Source of the DNA: Cylindrodendrum hubeiense
Taxonomy: Eukaryota > Ascomycota > Sordariomycetes > Hypocreales > Nectriaceae
Reading direction: 5' to 3'
Length of the DNA: 64,000 nt
NCBI GenBank assembly: GCA_014621425.1
Contig: JAANBB010000154.1
Span: 1-64,000 of the forward strand
Shown here: positions 22,956-36,200 of the stretch, piece after piece
Numbering within the stretch: the stretch's first letter is position 1
Layout of the letters: every line of letters starts with the position of its first letter
Notes under the pieces: model-generated
What the model was told of the DNA's origin: nothing
Database searches by the model: none
The model's input: only the letters and a program-made list of their open reading frames with translations
Position numbers and translations under genes: made by a program

Positions 22956-25900
22956 CAAGGTCACATCTTGCAACTTTCGACGATGCCGCGGCTCCAACGG
23001 ACGTCGACCTTTTCACTGCCAACCCGGCCATCACCTATTCACTTGACATTCTTTTTCTTCACTTCTCCAGCGATGCACAACGCTGTCCCGATGTTGCTCC
23101 GAGGCACTTCGAATTACAAGACACGCTCAAAGACATACCATTCAAACACCCAACGAGAAACACCATACAAAGACCGCAATGCGACGACGAAAGACCTTTG
23201 GATCAGTCTATGACCACATAACGGGAATCAAGATACGGGACTGGGAAAGGGAAAGGCGGTTAAACGGGGCAAACAAAGGGAAACGGTATTGGAGCACTCC
23301 AACTTGTATCTTTAGCATTTTTCTTGGATTCATTCGCTTCTTGGGCCACCCATTTTGTTAGGGTTTGTTGGACGTTTTTTCTTTGTTGACCACTATATCA
23401 TCATATACCATGCGTAAGCTCCCGGGGTAGAAAAAGGCATACCAAAATATGGATAGACCACGGTGTTAAGTTCTGTTTCACTGTATACCTATTTATCATT
23501 TATTATATACTATTTATTCTCTTTATCTGTAGTTTAGTTTAGGTCTGTTTAGGTCTGCTTTGGTATGCTTTGGGTTGGGGGTTGGGCCTTGGGGGTTGGG
23601 CTTGTACCTATCGTCGGTTCGTAGGTTGGCTGATATGTTTTATTAAATATTGAATGAGAAGATGTTGAGTTGTGCCTGGTGGTCATTTTTGGCTCTTCGT
23701 ATCGTTGGTGCATAGTTCTTGTCAAGGTTGTAAATGGTGTTTCCTAGGATGCTGGTTGAAGTCCTAACCTGCTCATCGCAAGGAAGTGAATGCAGCTATT
23801 CAGCACACGGGTTTGCAAGTCTCACTTCGGATCTTTGGAACCATCCTGGAAGCATACTGTAAAACTTTCATCTAGGTGAGAAACATTTTGGTAGAAAAAT
23901 ACCAATCCAATCTCCTGGCTAGCCGATAGGGGTTTCCCCCTACTTCGTTTCGTTCAATTCCTAACTACGTTGCGAAAACGAATGCTTCTGACACTTGGAG
24001 CTATATTAAGGATAATGATGGAAGAGCGCTACTTACCACGAGGGCGGGAAAATACTGGACTGTAGTTACCCTCATTCAATGGCGATCTTCATGGACGTAA
24101 GAAGGGCTCTTAGACATCTAGGCTTAGCATCAAACGACCTGTATCCCCCGAAGCCGCAAAGGTTAATGGTGCGCGTGTGATATCGCGGCAGCCTTATGCA
24201 TTCCAACCTTCTCGTGAGGTTGCCTATTCGCGACATGGGGCTGACGACGCATACCGTTTCTGGGTTCAACATGTCTCAAAGGGCTGGACCGTTTTTGACA
24301 CCGTCGCAGCTAACGGCTCTTGTCACCGACTGCTGCGCCATTGTGGCTGCCATCGGTGCAGATCTCTGTCTCGGCAGCGCCGACGCTGCTGCCAACGCGC
24401 CGATGCTGTCGCCTGTTATTCGCTTTCGCATGTCCAGCGAAGGAAGTCCTGTTAACCTCGGAGTGATCGACAAACCTTGCGTCTGTGTGTCGGGCCGGGC
24501 GGGCTGCCTTGGACCTTGGAATAGAAACGCGCAGTTAATCCTCCCGGATCTCAGTTATGATGACCCGAGAAACATGGGTCAGCTGCCGCCCGGCCTGTGC
24601 CGTTTGGAATTGTTCGGACGCAGCTATTAGTGATGGCCGGGTTCCGATGGCGAGCTTAATCACGGCCGGAATGACGGCGGCCGCGGTCTCGGCACCTCGC
24701 GCTGGCTGGGGCGGATTCGCAAAGGGAACAGGCGGCGACGTCAGGGTCTCTCGGTATGGTCGGATGGCGTCACGCCAAAAGGACCTAAATCGTGCCAGGG
24801 TTTTCACATTGAAGAATCATAGTTTCCACGCGAGCCTCGTTTAGCCCACGCTGCAGAGGCCCATTCGGCGGCGTGGGATGATGGAGAAAACGGGCCTGCA
24901 GTGCCCGAGGCGGCGCTCCCGTTGCGTCCGGCGCATGTTGATGTTGGAAGGGATGGAGAGAGATATCGGCGGTTGGTGCTGGGCCGCTGACTCGGCCGAG
25001 TGCACACTGATGGACGAGCCATCATCTGCCAGTCTTGGGCTTGGCATTGATGGTCTTGGTTTCGGTCTTGGTCTTGGTCCAGACCGGGCGTGACAATGGA
25101 CGGACCTGACAAATGCTCGAGCCTCTCCGGGCTTTCTAAAAATATGACAATGCAAGAAAACAAGGGCCTTGTTGCACAAGCGCGCCGCAATCTCGCTCAG
25201 GACGTCTCCGTGGTGGCCAGTGAGGCACGTAAAACCAGACGAATTGGACGGACAGGAAGCGCGGGCCATCCGGAGGCCATGAAGTCGTCTCGCTAACACT
25301 GGCTGCTCCGAATGTCCAGCATCAGGGCTTGGGGCAAACGTGTCCCGCCTTGACATCGCGCGGCGGTCCTCGGCCGCCTCATCCACCAGTTGAATGGCCC
25401 CATCTGCGGTTGTGCTGCGCTTGCGAGTGCTGCACCATCTACTGCAGCGCTGCCCGCTGCCCGCTGCCCACTGCGCCAGGCTCCTCGGCTCAGCGTCTTG
25501 ACGGAAGCCCGCTTGGTCCTCGCAGTGTCTGGCGGCGTGTCGGCGATGGCCGCTTTGCAGGTTGGCCTTTGTCACGCAACCCCACTCCCGCCGCTGGTTG
25601 AACCTTTTTCTCTTCCTTTGCTGAGAACGGCCAGCAGCCAAGAAACCCAAGCACATTGTGATATGGGCAGGGAATCTTGTGAAATCGTCCTTGTTTGACC
25701 AGCCCGGCCGGCAGCAATCTAACCTCGTACAGAGGAGGATGAGCGGGTGGACCGCTACGGCACATTGGCACACACACTCCGTCGCCGTCTCGCCAGTCTG
25801 CCCTCGTGTAAAGAAAGGCTGCGCCAAGCCCACCACGCCCACCAAGCCCAAACTGCGGAGGCCACTGAAAAGAGTCTGAGACCATCCCGGGGGTGGCCTC

Positions 25901-27388
25901 AGGCGCCTTCGTGGCGCCGCCACGACCGAACGTCTTAGAAGACGGCCGGGATGAGGCATGGAGAGAACGGGCTCAAAGAGAGTTCGCAGCCGAGACTGGG
26001 GGACGGACCCTCTTGATGCAGAGGTCATCCCGTCATCGTCAGTGAGCGCAAGCCTCGCCGTCACTCACGGTAACTCCCCGTCACTCCCCGTCACTCCCCG
26101 TCACGCCCATCGGCCGCCCTCACCCTCTCCGGCTGGCCTGCCTCCTGTCTCCTGCGCGACACACACACTCTGCCTCGGGAGGCGCCCTCCTCGCCACCTC
26201 CATGACGACCGCGGCGCTCTCCCGGGGATGCCGGAAGTCCCCCATCCAAGGCCCTCAGCGACCAAGGTGGCGCCCATGGCTCCGGCGCACTGGCGGGAGA
26301 AGAAACGGAAGTCTTCTGGAAATCGCGAGCCCAGCGTTTGACACTGCGCCTAGGTCTTGGTTTGCAGCGTCGGCGCTGGAATGCTTGCCCCCTCGGCAGA
26401 TTTCCCTGCTAGCCCGGGGGCCAGGGGCTGTATCGAACCGCCATGATTGGTGCTTCTTCTCGTGTGTGGTGGCTCCGTACTTTTCACCTTCTGCTTCGGG
26501 CAACATTGGTCGCATGCTCTCACATGCCCACCCCTGGACCCTCCGTCCTCAGTGGTCGAGAGGGTGCCGCCATGGGCCATGGATCATGGCGCTGCCCTCA
26601 TTGTTCCCTCCTCGGGCCTTCTCCTGGTGAACACGCTCAACCAGCCGTCTGTGGCCAGCCCATCGTCAGCCCGTAGCCCCAGCGTCCAGAGCCCATAGCC
26701 GTCCCGTTATTGGGTTGCTGGTCGACGCCCCCAAGAGCAGTGCCCCCTCAAGCCCAAACCGAGTGCCTTCGCCCCCCCCAGCCCAGCACGTAGACCCCCT
26801 GGGGCCGAGGATGCCTCCCTCTTATCTCCCCTCGACACCCCGCGGCCAGGCGCTCCAGACTCTCGAGACAGCAGATTGGGTTGCCTTTCTAGGAAACTTA
26901 GGCGAGGGAACTTTTGCTGGCCTTCTCACGCGCAGCGCTTGGCGTCCCGTCCACCGAGTCTCTCTCCGGCTCTGGTCGCATCAACGACCCTATCACACCA
27001 GCGGTCATATCTCTCCCTGCTGGTGCGTCAAGTCTGGGGAACGATAACGTTAGCAGGGCCCTGGACGTGCACGCACTCTGGTGTCGCCGTTTTGGTTGCC
27101 CCAAGCCCCAGTGCGCGCGCCCGTCGCCCATCTGGTCTGCGCGCCGTCGCAGTCTCCGGCTCCTCTTATTATACGTACCCGGGGATCATGGGCACTTCTG
27201 CCCGCTTGTCCATCCTCTCGTTCTCGACCTCCATTTTGAGCTCTCCCGCTCGCCACTTTCACGAGTGATGAATCCGCGCATTGGCGACTGAGGACCCAGC
27301 CGATGATTTCGACTCGCTCGAGTCCGTCACTGACTGTCAACCAGCCAGCGGACCGGGCCTCCTCAGTCGGCTTGGGCGCTCTGGCGCC
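22956..27388. other. 4.4-kb gene-poor region
   Basis: 3' flank of the kinase, an A/T-rich stretch near 23.4-24.0 kb, then a GC-rich block up to the second Clr5 gene. The long minus-strand frame 24841-26064 and overlapping plus-strand frames have no motifs and skewed Arg/Pro/Ser/Cys composition. A 10-bp repeat lies at 26075-26104. The block may contain the extended promoter, leader or a non-coding transcript of the downstream gene, but nothing shows this directly. Confidence 0.5.
26075..26104. repeat. 10-bp tandem repeat, 3 copies
   Basis: Three perfect copies of TCCCCGTCAC in the GC-rich region upstream of the second Clr5 gene. Confidence 0.9.
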
Positions 27389-30102
27389 ATGTTCAATCCT
27401 TCAGCGGGTAGGCCTCGTGCTTCCGACTCCAACCCGGACCCTTCGTATGGCTTCACCGATCAAGCCTGGCCCAGATTCGGCCTCGACAACTCGAATTCTT
27501 CTTCGATAAACCCTTCGCACTCTTCCCATGCCTCGGGGCGCAACTTCACCGACCTCATGGGCATGGACTGGGCCCCCTCCCCATCCGATATCCCACAACA
27601 ACGCTTTCAGCATCAAGTTGACGATACTCCCAACGATGTAGACATGGACATGAGTCCGCACCAGGACGGGGGCGGTGTTGGTCGTTTGGTTGCGCATTTC
27701 GAGAACAAGGGCTACGCACCGCCGCTTCCTCCTCGGCCCTCCAACACCGTGACGAGTCCTATGACCTCGAACCCGCCTGTGTCGTCGCCGTTTGGGAGTT
27801 TCTCCGTCGCATCCCACAATGTCGCAAGCCCTCTCAACAATTCCGCCGAGGTTAACTACTCATCCCTGGGCGGCCCGTCACGAGTAACCAGCCCAATTGC
27901 AAGCCCGCCGCCCATGTCTTATGGTGGGTATGGCATGCATCAAGGAAACAGTCCTATGGTTGGTTCATCATCAGGGCAATATGGAAGTATGGATAGCTTC
28001 ATGGTCAATCATCGAGTGACCAGCCCCATGACCATGTCCTCCATGGGAACGTCTCCCATGATCACATCCCCAATGGTCGGGCACTCAATGGCGGCATCTC
28101 CGATGACCTCAACGCCTATGATGGCATCTCCCAAAGTCACATCACCGGTGCCAACCACACCGGGTGTCCCAGGGACGCCCGGATTTGCGATTTGGCGACC
28201 TCCTGTCTCAACGACAAAACCTACCATTGATCAGTCTCAGTTTAGCAGTAATACTGTCAATACTGGTGGATACTTTACCAAACCACCCATCCCTTCAACC
28301 CCCAAGCCAGTGATGAATGCTGGAAGCCAGCTCGTCCTGGACTTCAATTCTAGCTCTAATACCCGAGCCAGAGCCCCTGCCAGAGCCCTATCAAGACAAC
28401 CAACAAGACAGCCGGCAAGACAACCATCGAGACAACAACTATCTGCGCCTACACCTCCCGCATTCAGTCCTTCTCCAAAGCAAGAACCACAGACGCCCCA
28501 AATGCCTCGAGCATCTCCGTCCACAACCCTACCCGTTAGTTGCCCCGGATTTTTCTGTTGCCTAAACCAGTTGACCGTTCTAACCATCTTCTCAGGCCGA
28601 ACGACGTCCTTCGATGTCTCTCCGCCCCCAGACAGGAACTCGACCGTCACGGGAACAGGTTCCTGCTGAAGCTTGGGAGTCATTCAAATCGACTATCCGA
28701 GCCCTCTACCTTGAGGAGAGGAAACCCCTCAAGGAAGTCATGTCTATCATGGCCGACAAGTATGGGTTTCAAGCGACGTGAGTACTCTTTCTTGTTTGCC
28801 TTGTGTCGTTTGCTGAACCCGAATAGTCCAAAAATGTACAAGACTCGATTCTCGCAGTGGGGTTTCGTCAAGAACAACACCGAAGATGAGGTCAAGAGAC
28901 TGCTGTCCATGAAATTTCAGCGTGATGCCGAGGGCAAGGTGTCTGAATTCGTTCGAAACGGAAAAGTTGTCAACCTGGGCACTTACTTAAAAAGGAAGGG
29001 CGTGACGGAATATGATTTGATCGATTTCGAACAACCAGCCGATCTCCCAGCCCACATCCGATGTCGAACGCCAACCCCCCCACCGGCAACGGGATATCTC
29101 TCATCACCCGATCTCCTCAGGGCGCAAGAGACTGTCATCGGTAACATGAGGAAGGCTTTCCTGCAGTGCCGGCAGTTCGAGGTGGAGACTGACACCCAAG
29201 TCGGATGGTCAACGATTGTGGTATGGGGAGCCGGATCGAGCGAGCTGTTACTGGAAGCCAATCACTATTTTGAGATGAGGGATGCCGACCAGGGAGGTCA
29301 TTACTTGATGATGGCCTTCAAGCAGCTCGAGGTGGATCTGAAAAAGCTGTCGCCTCAGGGTATCAAAGAGCTGCTTCTTGGAATGGTCCATCGCGATCCC
29401 GGCATGATGACCGCGTTGTGCAAATATCTCGCGGCATACTCGACGACAAACTTTGAGCGATCACATCCTCTCCGACAAATATTCACCTGCTTGTATGAGG
29501 TTCAACAGAAACATGGTCCCGGAACGCTGTCAGATCTATTATGGGGTAGCATCCCCACGATTGCCGAGGAGCTTGAGGCCATTTACGGCCGACGACATCC
29601 ATATGTTGCACGCACATGGATCGATTTGGCCATTTTCTACAACCACGCCAACGCGGAGCGGCTGGAGAAGCTCGTGAGCGAACTCCGACTTTTGCAGCGG
29701 CAGATGGAGAACCGACTTGGCACTGATAGTGTCGATGTTCTTGTTCTCCGGCATGCCATCGTCCAGCTGATGTACTCGGCAAGTCCTAATTCGGATAGCA
29801 CGAAGCAAGCCGCCATTGATCTTTGGAACCACATTCGCAGCATGGGACTCGTTTTCCCAGTGCGCGACTCGCGTCCAAATGTGTATTGTTATCACAGCCC
29901 AGTCAAGGTCGATCCGTGGACGAAGCGATGCCGACGACGATACGAACCGGGAGTGCAGTTCATGGAAGAACATGCGGGCGTGCGAATCCTGCCATACTTT
30001 GAAGAGGACTTCCACACAACGGAGCATGCTCTCGAGCCACAAGATTCCTGGGCAGCAGCGATGGAGCAGACAATGGGAGCCCCGAAATGGAGTTTCCTCT
30101 GA
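27389..30102 (+). CDS. Large Clr5-domain protein with disordered N-terminus
   Basis: Three exons (27389-28534, 28596-28777, 28827-30102) join to 867 aa. The ATG at 27389 is the first in frame. Residues 1-~400 are disordered and Ser/Pro/Met-rich, including serial TSPM-like units at about 208-255 and an Arg/Gln/Pro repeat (RQPTRQPARQPSRQQ) near 331-350. The Clr5 domain begins near 404 (AWESFKSTIRALYLEERK, PLKEVMSIMADKYGFQAT) and continues across the second intron into KMYKTRFSQWGF. Residues ~510-820 are helical and may be TPR-like. The second intron splits a Thr codon as AC|T just before PKMYK, exactly matching the intron in the first Clr5 gene at 11994. I infer a nuclear role; the disordered N-terminus could be an activation or condensate-forming region. 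Confidence 0.87.
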
Positions 30103-31072
30103 GCCGGCTCTCTAGAGGAACGCATGAGTCTGTCCTTTCCGATACCTTGGGGGTTGGATTGCCTCACTAAACTTGGGCAAGTCTTCGCCCATTCAAAATT
30201 CAACGCCGTCAACGAGCTTGGACGACAGACGCTGTCGACGACTGAACGATCCTTGGACGTCAAACTGGTGCAACGCGCACCCACGGTTTTTGTTTATATA
30301 TCGATTTGCTTTTCACCCACTCACACAAGCCCGGAGTCTGGGATGGCATTTTTCTTTTCTTGCTTGTGATTTTTCGGTCCTTCATGGACTGGCGTTTGGG
30401 AGTGCCAAAGTGGCCAGGACGGGAGGAGAGGGATGGCTAGGTTTGGTCTTGTTCGTTCTCGCAATGTGATTTTGCGCATACCATGTGTACATTAGGAAAC
30501 GTTGCCTCTCGGCGGTGGGAAGGGTAGTGGAGTTGCGGCGGCATAATGACGATGACGAGATGACTGCAAGCCGGAAAGACGGTGGATGGTGTTGTAGGTG
30601 GTTGAGTGAGCCGAGCACAAGAGAGAGGCATAAACAGAGAAGAAGAGATGAGAAGAGAAAAGGCGGTCGCAAGGAAGGAAGTCTGGTTTTTTCTCCCTCG
30701 GGGAAAGAGGGAAGGCGATACCCATATCAACGGATGCATCCTGGAAGCTGCAACGAGAGGGAAGGAGCGATGGTGACGAACCACTCGTCGGGCAGACAGA
30801 CAGGCAGGCATGCATGCAGAGACAAGTTAGAAAGAAATATCATCAATACCAAAAAAACAAACGCACGATGCTAGAATTCAGACTGATGCTGCAATTCCTC
30901 TTTGTCTTGCTCAACTGACTCTCCCATTGGATGGTTTCCCTGTTCTCTTCTCGGGCAATGAATGGGTGCCATGGCTTCTGAATTGCTCTAACCGAGATAT
31001 CCCCGGCGCAAACCACCAAATCCAAGATTTCCTTCACCAACATCCCACCGCATCGCAATTCATCCTCCCACA
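30103..31072. other. Intergenic between Clr5 gene and methyltransferase gene
   Basis: About 1 kb with the 3' flank of the Clr5 gene and the promoter side of the methyltransferase gene. No gene or motif is supported. A purine-rich tract lies around 30610-30700. Confidence 0.55.
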
Positions 31073-32431
31073 ATGCGCCTACCACGGCCGCTCGCCCCAG
31101 GGCGCCTATCCCCTCTCCGATTGAGTCGCCAATACTCCTCCGGCCACACCGTTAAGGGTATGATTTCCCTGACCAGCCCGAATTGAATTCCAATCCTAAC
31201 GAAGACACCTACAGAAAACGACGTCCTCTTTCTTCGCCAACAAGGCACAAACTTCCCCCGCTGGCACCTCACCGCACCCCTCCGCCCCGAGTCCCGCGTG
31301 CGCCTCGCATATGGCGCTTCTGTCAACGCTTCCGACCTCATCGGCCGCAACCTCCTCGACGTCGTCCCCGACTCCTCCGGCCGCGATGTTGTCCTCCACG
31401 AGCCGTCCATGGCCACCTACATCATCAACAGCGCGCGGCAGGCCACGCCGGTGCGGAACCACCTGCCATCTCGGAAGACACCATCTTTCGCTGCGAATCC
31501 CAAAGTGCTGACGTGAAGCCCGACTTGGGAGCTGTAGATCTACCCCCATGACGCAAACACCATCGTCTCGCTGCTGGACCTGAACCTCCCTCGGCCAGGG
31601 GAGGAGGATGAAGACGCCAATGCGCCGCCATTCGAGATCTTCGAGGCTGGCACTGGCATGGGCAGCTTGACCCTCCATCTTGCTCGCGCACTCCACGCCG
31701 CCAATCCACCCACTACCCCTGCACTCCGCAACTCCCTCTGCACGGCGCACTACCAACTACACGACTTTGGGCTCGACCTCACCCCCGAGGATCAGGCTGC
31801 TTTCGATAGCTACCGTGCATCCCGTCGTGCCGTCCTCCACACCCTTGACCGTAACCCGAAGCACTCGCGCGCTGCGCATAAGCTGATTCGCCAATTTCGC
31901 CGCTCATTGTACTTCCCTACCATTGACTTCCACATTGGCTCGATCGACGAATATCTGACTGAGCGTCTCACTCAGTCTGACGGCGCCCCCTTCCTCTCCC
32001 ATGCCATTCTAGACCTCCCCTCTGCCCATGAGAATGCCGTTCCCGTAATTCAGGCCCTTAAGCCCAACGGGCTGCTCATTCTCTTCAAGCCCTCCATCAG
32101 CCAGATTGGCGACTTCCAGGCCTGGATGAAGCGCACTAACCAGCCAGTGCGCTTTGAGAGAGTTATTGAGCTGGCCGTGTCAACGACAGCCGACGGTGTT
32201 CGAGACACTGGCGGTGGTAGGGAGTGGGATGTCAAGACGGTTATTCCGAGAGGCGCCGAAGCCGATGCCCAACCGGTCCAGGTCATGCGCCCCAAGGTTG
32301 GCGATCGTGTTGTGGGTGGTGGATTCGTTGCTATTCTGCGGCGGTACCATGCCAAGGCTTCACCGGAAGCCGAGCCGGTCGAGGAGGAGACGACTTCTCA
32401 GGTGACACCCGAGGCCAAATCTGAGCCTTAG
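31073..32431 (+). CDS. tRNA (adenine-58-N1)-methyltransferase, probably mitochondrial
   Basis: Three exons (31073-31157, 31215-31450, 31538-32431) join to 404 aa. The TPIYP segment typical of the family is restored across the second intron. The first 28 residues are Arg/Leu/Ser-rich without acidic residues and contain RQYSS, as expected of a mitochondrial presequence. The SAM-binding motif I is FEAGTGMGSLTLHLA (~residues 139-152). Downstream are HIGSIDEYL, an ILDLP motif near 222 in the position of the catalytic-loop Asp, and LKPNGLLILF. Trm61/TRMT61B-type enzymes place m1A58 in the tRNA T-loop; the presequence suggests action on mitochondrial tRNA. The segment between motif I and the catalytic loop is longer than in typical Trm61, so the enzyme is somewhat divergent. 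Tail-to-tail with the next gene. Confidence 0.8.
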
Positions 32432-33250
32432 GATTCGTCTGAAGCCAGACACGAGTTGCTAATGATATGTTGATGGAGACACCATAATGTCCTCACTGCA
32501 GATCGTTATTGATACATGCAATCACGCTCCTGTAATGCTTTGTAAACTGCATCATCACCACTTAGACACGAAAATAGAACATAGATATCACGTTGAAACC
32601 AGATGATTATGAATGAGGGAAAAAACAAATGCCGCTTGCTATTCGGTATCGCTTCCCAAAACACCAATGGGTATCTCTATGCACATGCTAACATATCCGT
32701 GCCTTCGTGTCAAATCATTCCCCCGTTATCGTCATGATCGTAATCCACTTCCTCCACTGCACTCTTGTGGTGAGACCAAGAAGTACAATGACCAGCATCG
32801 CTCCCCCCCGACGGAGCTCCTATTAAATCCGCGGCCTATTTTCCTATGTGTAATGAAAGCTTCCAGGCTCATTATGTCAAAACCAATGCATCCAGTGACT
32901 GGTCCCTCCGACCAGCGGCAAAAGAAAAGTAATTCAAAAAAAAATAAAAAACAATGATGTACCTCGATGGGTGCATGATGAGGTGTGTATGTGTGGACAC
33001 CCAAGGGGGCCCAGTTAAGGGGTGGGTGTGTCGAAACTCATTTTGTAAAACTCCATTTCGGAGACTGTTGAGTGTAAAATGCTGTTGATAGTTCAGTTGT
33101 CAGGCTCGCGCCTTGTAGTATCTTCCAATCTTGAATTTTTCCCGCCAATGCTTGCTTCCGTTCATTCCTGATGATAGGGCAGTGATAAAAGTTGGTGAAA
33201 CAGGATAGGAAATATAGTGTAACAAAGGAGATTGAGGAGCAAGGAACGGC
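32432..33250. other. Shared 3' intergenic region of convergent genes
   Basis: The two flanking genes end towards each other here. The stretch contains an A-rich run near 32936-32951 and other possible polyadenylation contexts on both strands. No coding frame is supported. Confidence 0.6.
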
Positions 33251-36200
33251 TTAGAAGCTGGTGATACGATCAGGCGCACGAGCGCAGCAGACCGTCAACT
33301 TCAAGCTCGTTCCAAGCTCCTCGCACTCCGAGAGCAAGGCTCTGTCGGTCCAAATGCTCTTGCCGGATGGGTTCTCTGCCGCATTCTCATAGCAGCGAGT
33401 GTACCACCATCGACCGACTCGGCCGACCATCCGGGTGATGCCTTCATCGGCCAATGGGCCATTGTCGCTCATCATTTCCGCCAGACTAGGTTGGTCCTTC
33501 TTCTTGTCCTCTGAGCTCTTGGTCTTACGGCTATCCGAGCGGGTAACTGCGCTGGCCGCAGGGACACCGACTTTAGCGGCCTTGATGGTTGAGAAGCCCA
33601 CTTTGCCAAGAAGACGGACGATGAGGTCAGCTGTTGAGGCGAGGTTGGTGTCGGGAGTCTTCTCGTTGACCCTCTCCTTGAGAGACCGGACAACGCGACG
33701 TCCCCGGTTTCCCATGTTGTTCAGGTCGACATCGAGAATTGATAGCTCGATGTAGCCTCCAGGCTTGAGCACACGACGAGCCTCCGTGAGGACATTGCGA
33801 TAGTACGACTCAGGGGCCGCCACAGGGAACCGATAGACGACTGCCGTAAAACTCTGCGGGGCAAAGGGGAATTTTTCGAGATGCGAGACGTATTGGATCT
33901 GATGGTGGTTGGGAGGGCTTAGAGGGAAGCTGGAGGCAGAGCTCTGAAGGTCCGCCGGCAGAGGGGCTCGAGGGGACAGGTTGAAGAACGTTGCGGCTGG
34001 GTATGTCTCTGCGGCGTAGAATGACCAGTCATCGTTACCGAGGCCATCAATCACAAGAATTGAATGGCGCTTGAGAGAACCCTCGACCGGAACCAGTTCG
34101 TGTCGAACATCGCTGAATAGTACGTGTCCAAACGTAAGCCACTTGCTGACGGTCATCGAGCCAACTCGGAGGTTGACCTGGGCAAGCGGAGACGAGTCAT
34201 CAGACGAGGTACTGGCGTCCGATTTTCTGGACCTGCGAGATGACAGACTCCTTCGCAGTGACTCGCTGGCCTTGTCAGTTGCTTCCGCGCTCTTGTTTCG
34301 GCTATGATAGCCAGCAACAAATTCAGACACTGAGAACGGGGTGGATGGGCTTGGGTGAGGTTGAAACGCAGCCCGGATCCGCTCGGTCATGTCAGCGCTG
34401 TGGGTGCTTGAATCAGTAGTTGCCTTGGATTGCGTGGAGGCTTTTCTGTGGTCAAAGACAATTGTCGGCGACTCCATAGGTTTTTCCTTAGCTAACTTTG
34501 ACTGATACGTCTCCAGATGGAACGGTGTACCCTTCGAAGATGAGGCTGATTTAGGGCCATTTGCATTCTCCTCGCCAAGTAGGTCATTGTACTCATCCCA
34601 AACCTCATCTTCCGCGGGGGGGTCGTTGGCTGTGGGAATGACGGCGGTAGCCTCGGAGAAAGAGGGAACTCCGGAGCAGCTGGAGCTCAAGGTGCGAATG
34701 GTCCCATCGGAATCCTTGCGGGGGGAGAAAGCAATGAATTCTTTCTCTAGCTTTCTCGGCTCCGGCGACATGCCTGAGTTTGAACCATGAGACGAGATAT
34801 TGGTTCCGCTACCAATAGTTGAGCCTTCCATCGTGAGATCCGGCACAGGAGTAGAAGACTTGGGAGGGCTGGGCCCTTTTGCGATAGACCCAGCATCAAA
34901 CGCATCCAATGCTCGAGGAGGCGACGTCAAGCTAGCTCGGAAAGGTCGAGAGAAGCTCCTGGGGGAAAAGTGGTCGGAACGGTTGCTGACGACTTTAGGA
35001 ATTCTTCCAACTTGAGGGAGTCGACTTCGGCGACCAGACGTTTCGGTGCCAGTTGAGGGGGGAAGGAGAATTTGAGGAGCAGGGCGAATTTGAGTGACAG
35101 GATGTGTGAGGGGTATTCGTGCCTTAGAGGTAGGCTTGACAACATCCCGCCGAATTGTTTGTTCGAGCTGAGGCGGTGTGCGAGTTGAGGGATGTGGGAT
35201 CTCCGGGGTGCTCTGGATGATATCGGGAGTACCGGCAAGACTTGGCGACTTCCCATATACCTCCGCACGCCTCAATACTTCTTGTACATCCATAGGTTCG
35301 CTGTCCTCTTGTTCCGAAGAGTCCATGATGGCATAGAACGCAACAGGTTTCTTCTCAACAACCTTGACCGTAGCGGCCACCGCCTCGCTCTTCTTGGAGT
35401 TTTGATTGTTCTGTGACCGACCAAATAGGTTCCATTTCCGAGGGGACCGCGACCGCTTTGTGAGTTTCTTCGGTGCCGGCTGAGTTGGCTTGGCTTCGTG
35501 AGAGATCTCCCGTTGCAGCTCGAAATGCGATTCGTCCGACATTACACTCATATCGAAGCTAGTCATAGGCGATGTGGAAGTCTCCGAAGTGTTGATGGGC
35601 TGTGGCAACCTTAAAGGATCGTCTGGAGAAGATTGCAGTCGCTGGACAGACCTCCGGAAAGCCAGAGTCGACTTCATAGTGATGCCTTCGGAGTCGCTAC
35701 TATCGGATGGCCGACGATACCCAAAGGAAGAGATGGGAGTGCGCGACATTGGCGATGGCCATAGAGTGTTGCGTCCCTGGTTGGAAGTCGAAAGTGAGTC
35801 GGAGCTTTGCTTTGGTTGATCATGAGTGAGGCTCTGGTAGCTCTCAGTGCGAGACAGTTCTGAGCTGGCGTTCCGGTTTTCGACGATTGCTCCACCAGCA
35901 ATGATCACAGGGTTCATACGATCCGCAAGGAATGGGTCACTGCTGGTGGCATTCTCTTGAGAAGATTGGGTTCCTGGAGAACCCCGAGTGACGTTGCTGA
36001 TGCTGCCGCTACGACGACGGGTACCGCCGATTCGACCGTATCCTTCGTGTCCTGTGCCAGCTGCAGGGCCTTTGCGGACTATCTTCTTCTTTTCCTTTTC
36101 TTTCTTCTCCGTCTGGGTTCCGTCAGCAGGGGCCTTCTTTCGACCGAAAAAAGCGAACCGAGAGAAAGAGCTCGCGACATTAGGGCTTGGTGTGCGTGTG

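Noticed and set aside
24841..26064. 407-codon minus-strand open frame
   Set aside because: No recognisable domain, skewed Arg/Ser/Cys/Pro composition in GC-rich DNA, several overlapping frames of similar quality. Kept only as a point to test for conservation.
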